DNA of 45,792 bases from Prochloraceae cyanobacterium. Its GTDB lineage: Bacteria > Cyanobacteriota > Cyanobacteriia > Cyanobacteriales > JASJDA01. Shown here piece by piece: positions 45,221 through 45,792 of this stretch; positions within the stretch are counted from its first letter, which is position 1; each line of letters starts with the position of its first letter. Both the position numbers and the translations under genes were made by a program. The DNA is taken from positions 1 to 45,792 of the forward strand of contig JASJDA010000056.1 of the NCBI GenBank assembly GCA_030065755.1, written 5' to 3'. The notes beneath the pieces were generated by a model that was not told where the DNA came from, made no database searches, and saw nothing but the letters and a program-made list of their open reading frames with translations.

Positions 45221-45792
45221 CTATATTAACTCGAGGTCGCTTTTGTTGCTCTGCTGACTACTTCGAGCTTCTTTTAAAAGTTTAACTTGCTGGCGATTGA
45301 GTTTGATTCTGCTCCTTATTTGTTCAATTTCACTTGCTACTTTCTCATAATCAGGATGTAACTCTTTTGGTCCTATTCCCATACTCTCTTCGAGGGTATT
45401 TTCTCTCATTTTGAGTGCTGTAAGTCGTTTCCTATCCCTATTAAACTCTTCTTCTAATTCGGACAATCCTCTCGATCGAGCTTGTTGAAGCAAATCTTCT
45501 TCTTTTAATTGTTCGCTCGCACTTTCTTGAGTAGTGAAATTGCTGTTTTCTGCTGTAGTATTTGGGGTTTCTATCGAGGGAATATCTTCACTAACCGAAT
45601 CTGGTTTTTCGGATACGGGATTTTCATCTAGCTCGAGACTAAATTCAACTTCTTCTTCTTCGGTAATATCAAAACTTTCTTGAGTAGTGAAATTGCTGTT
45701 TTCTGCTGCAGCATTTGGGTTTTCTCTTGAGATAATATCTTCCCTAACCGAATCTGGTTTTTCGGGTACGGAATTGTCATCTAGCTCGAGAC
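45221..45792 (-). CDS. 3' part of an acidic tandem-repeat protein, cut by the window edge
   Basis: The minus-strand frame is open from the window edge to the stop at 45221, about 190 residues. Its upstream part has two near-identical 51-residue acidic units (153-bp period), including NSNFTTQES and SVxEDI motifs, with the end of a further unit at the edge. The C-terminal 90 residues (ARSRGLSELEEEFNRDRKRL...) are charged and coiled-coil-like. The TTG at 45493 is not the start, as no stop interrupts the frame upstream. I do not recognise a family. Highly acidic linkers of this kind occur in cyanobacterial surface or scaffold proteins. Confidence 0.6.
   Translation of the reverse strand, partial: LELDDNSVPEKPDSVREDIISRENPNAAAENSNFTTQESFDITEEEEVEFSLELDENPVSEKPDSVSEDIPSIETPNTTAENSNFTTQESASEQLKEEDLLQQARSRGLSELEEEFNRDRKRLTALKMRENTLEESMGIGPKELHPDYEKVASEIEQIRSRIKLNRQQVKLLKEARSSQQSNKSDLELI

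Overview
The window is chromosomal DNA of a cyanobacterium. The evidence is the gene set: an AcsF-type oxidative cyclase of chlorophyll synthesis, a Ycf51 protein, CobN, a GUN4-like protein, a pheophorbide-oxygenase-type Rieske protein, an AcnB aconitase and many GAF-type histidine kinases. HIP1-like GCGATCGC sites and heptamer or C/T-rich simple repeats, both typical of cyanobacteria, are frequent. I cannot place it below phylum level.

Layout. 0.2-4.2 kb: a glycerol-dehydrogenase-like enzyme, Ycf51, a DEAH helicase related to phosphorothioation-linked restriction helicases, and a small Rieske protein. 4.2-9.7 kb: a TPR-membrane-phosphate-binding-protein fusion, a glucosyl-3-phosphoglycerate-synthase-like enzyme, a cNMP-domain histidine kinase and an outer-membrane-type protein. 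9.7-10.3 kb: an internally deleted IS605-like relic. 10.6-11.9 kb: a protein with three 89-residue repeats and a strong bidirectional terminator. 11.9-14.5 kb: acsF and an LptF/LptG-type permease, divergent. 14.8-25.8 kb: a signalling and tetrapyrrole block made of a PAS/GAF kinase with cyanobacteriochrome-type cysteines, a shortened paralogous kinase, a GUN4-like protein, convergent cobN, and a hybrid kinase with a defective receiver. 26-34.9 kb: a polysaccharide deacetylase and a pseudopilin cluster with hpsA, hpsB, hpsC and two GspH-like pilins. 35.3-36.8 kb: an intact stand-alone tnpB element. 36.9-39.5 kb: acnB. 39.65-40.12 kb: a structured non-coding element resembling a HEARO/IscB omega RNA without an IscB gene. 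40.2-40.8 kb: a VapBC-like pair. 41-45.8 kb: a PaO-like Rieske oxygenase, a penicillin-acylase-family enzyme between two copies of a short repeat, and the 3' part of an acidic repeat protein cut by the window edge.

Four threads stand out. First, three elements (tnpB, the IS605 relic and the HEARO-like RNA) share a right end made of a hairpin followed by GTCAA, so one transposase type could have moved all three. Second, chlorophyll/cobalamin functions and bilin-type light-sensor kinases are neighbours, with a single-domain GUN4-like gene 20 bp behind a kinase. Third, C/T-rich simple repeats occur between genes and also in frame inside cobN. Fourth, hpsA and its pseudopilins form a cluster without the glycosyltransferases known from filamentous relatives. 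All functions are inferred by reading the translated proteins; no database search was run.
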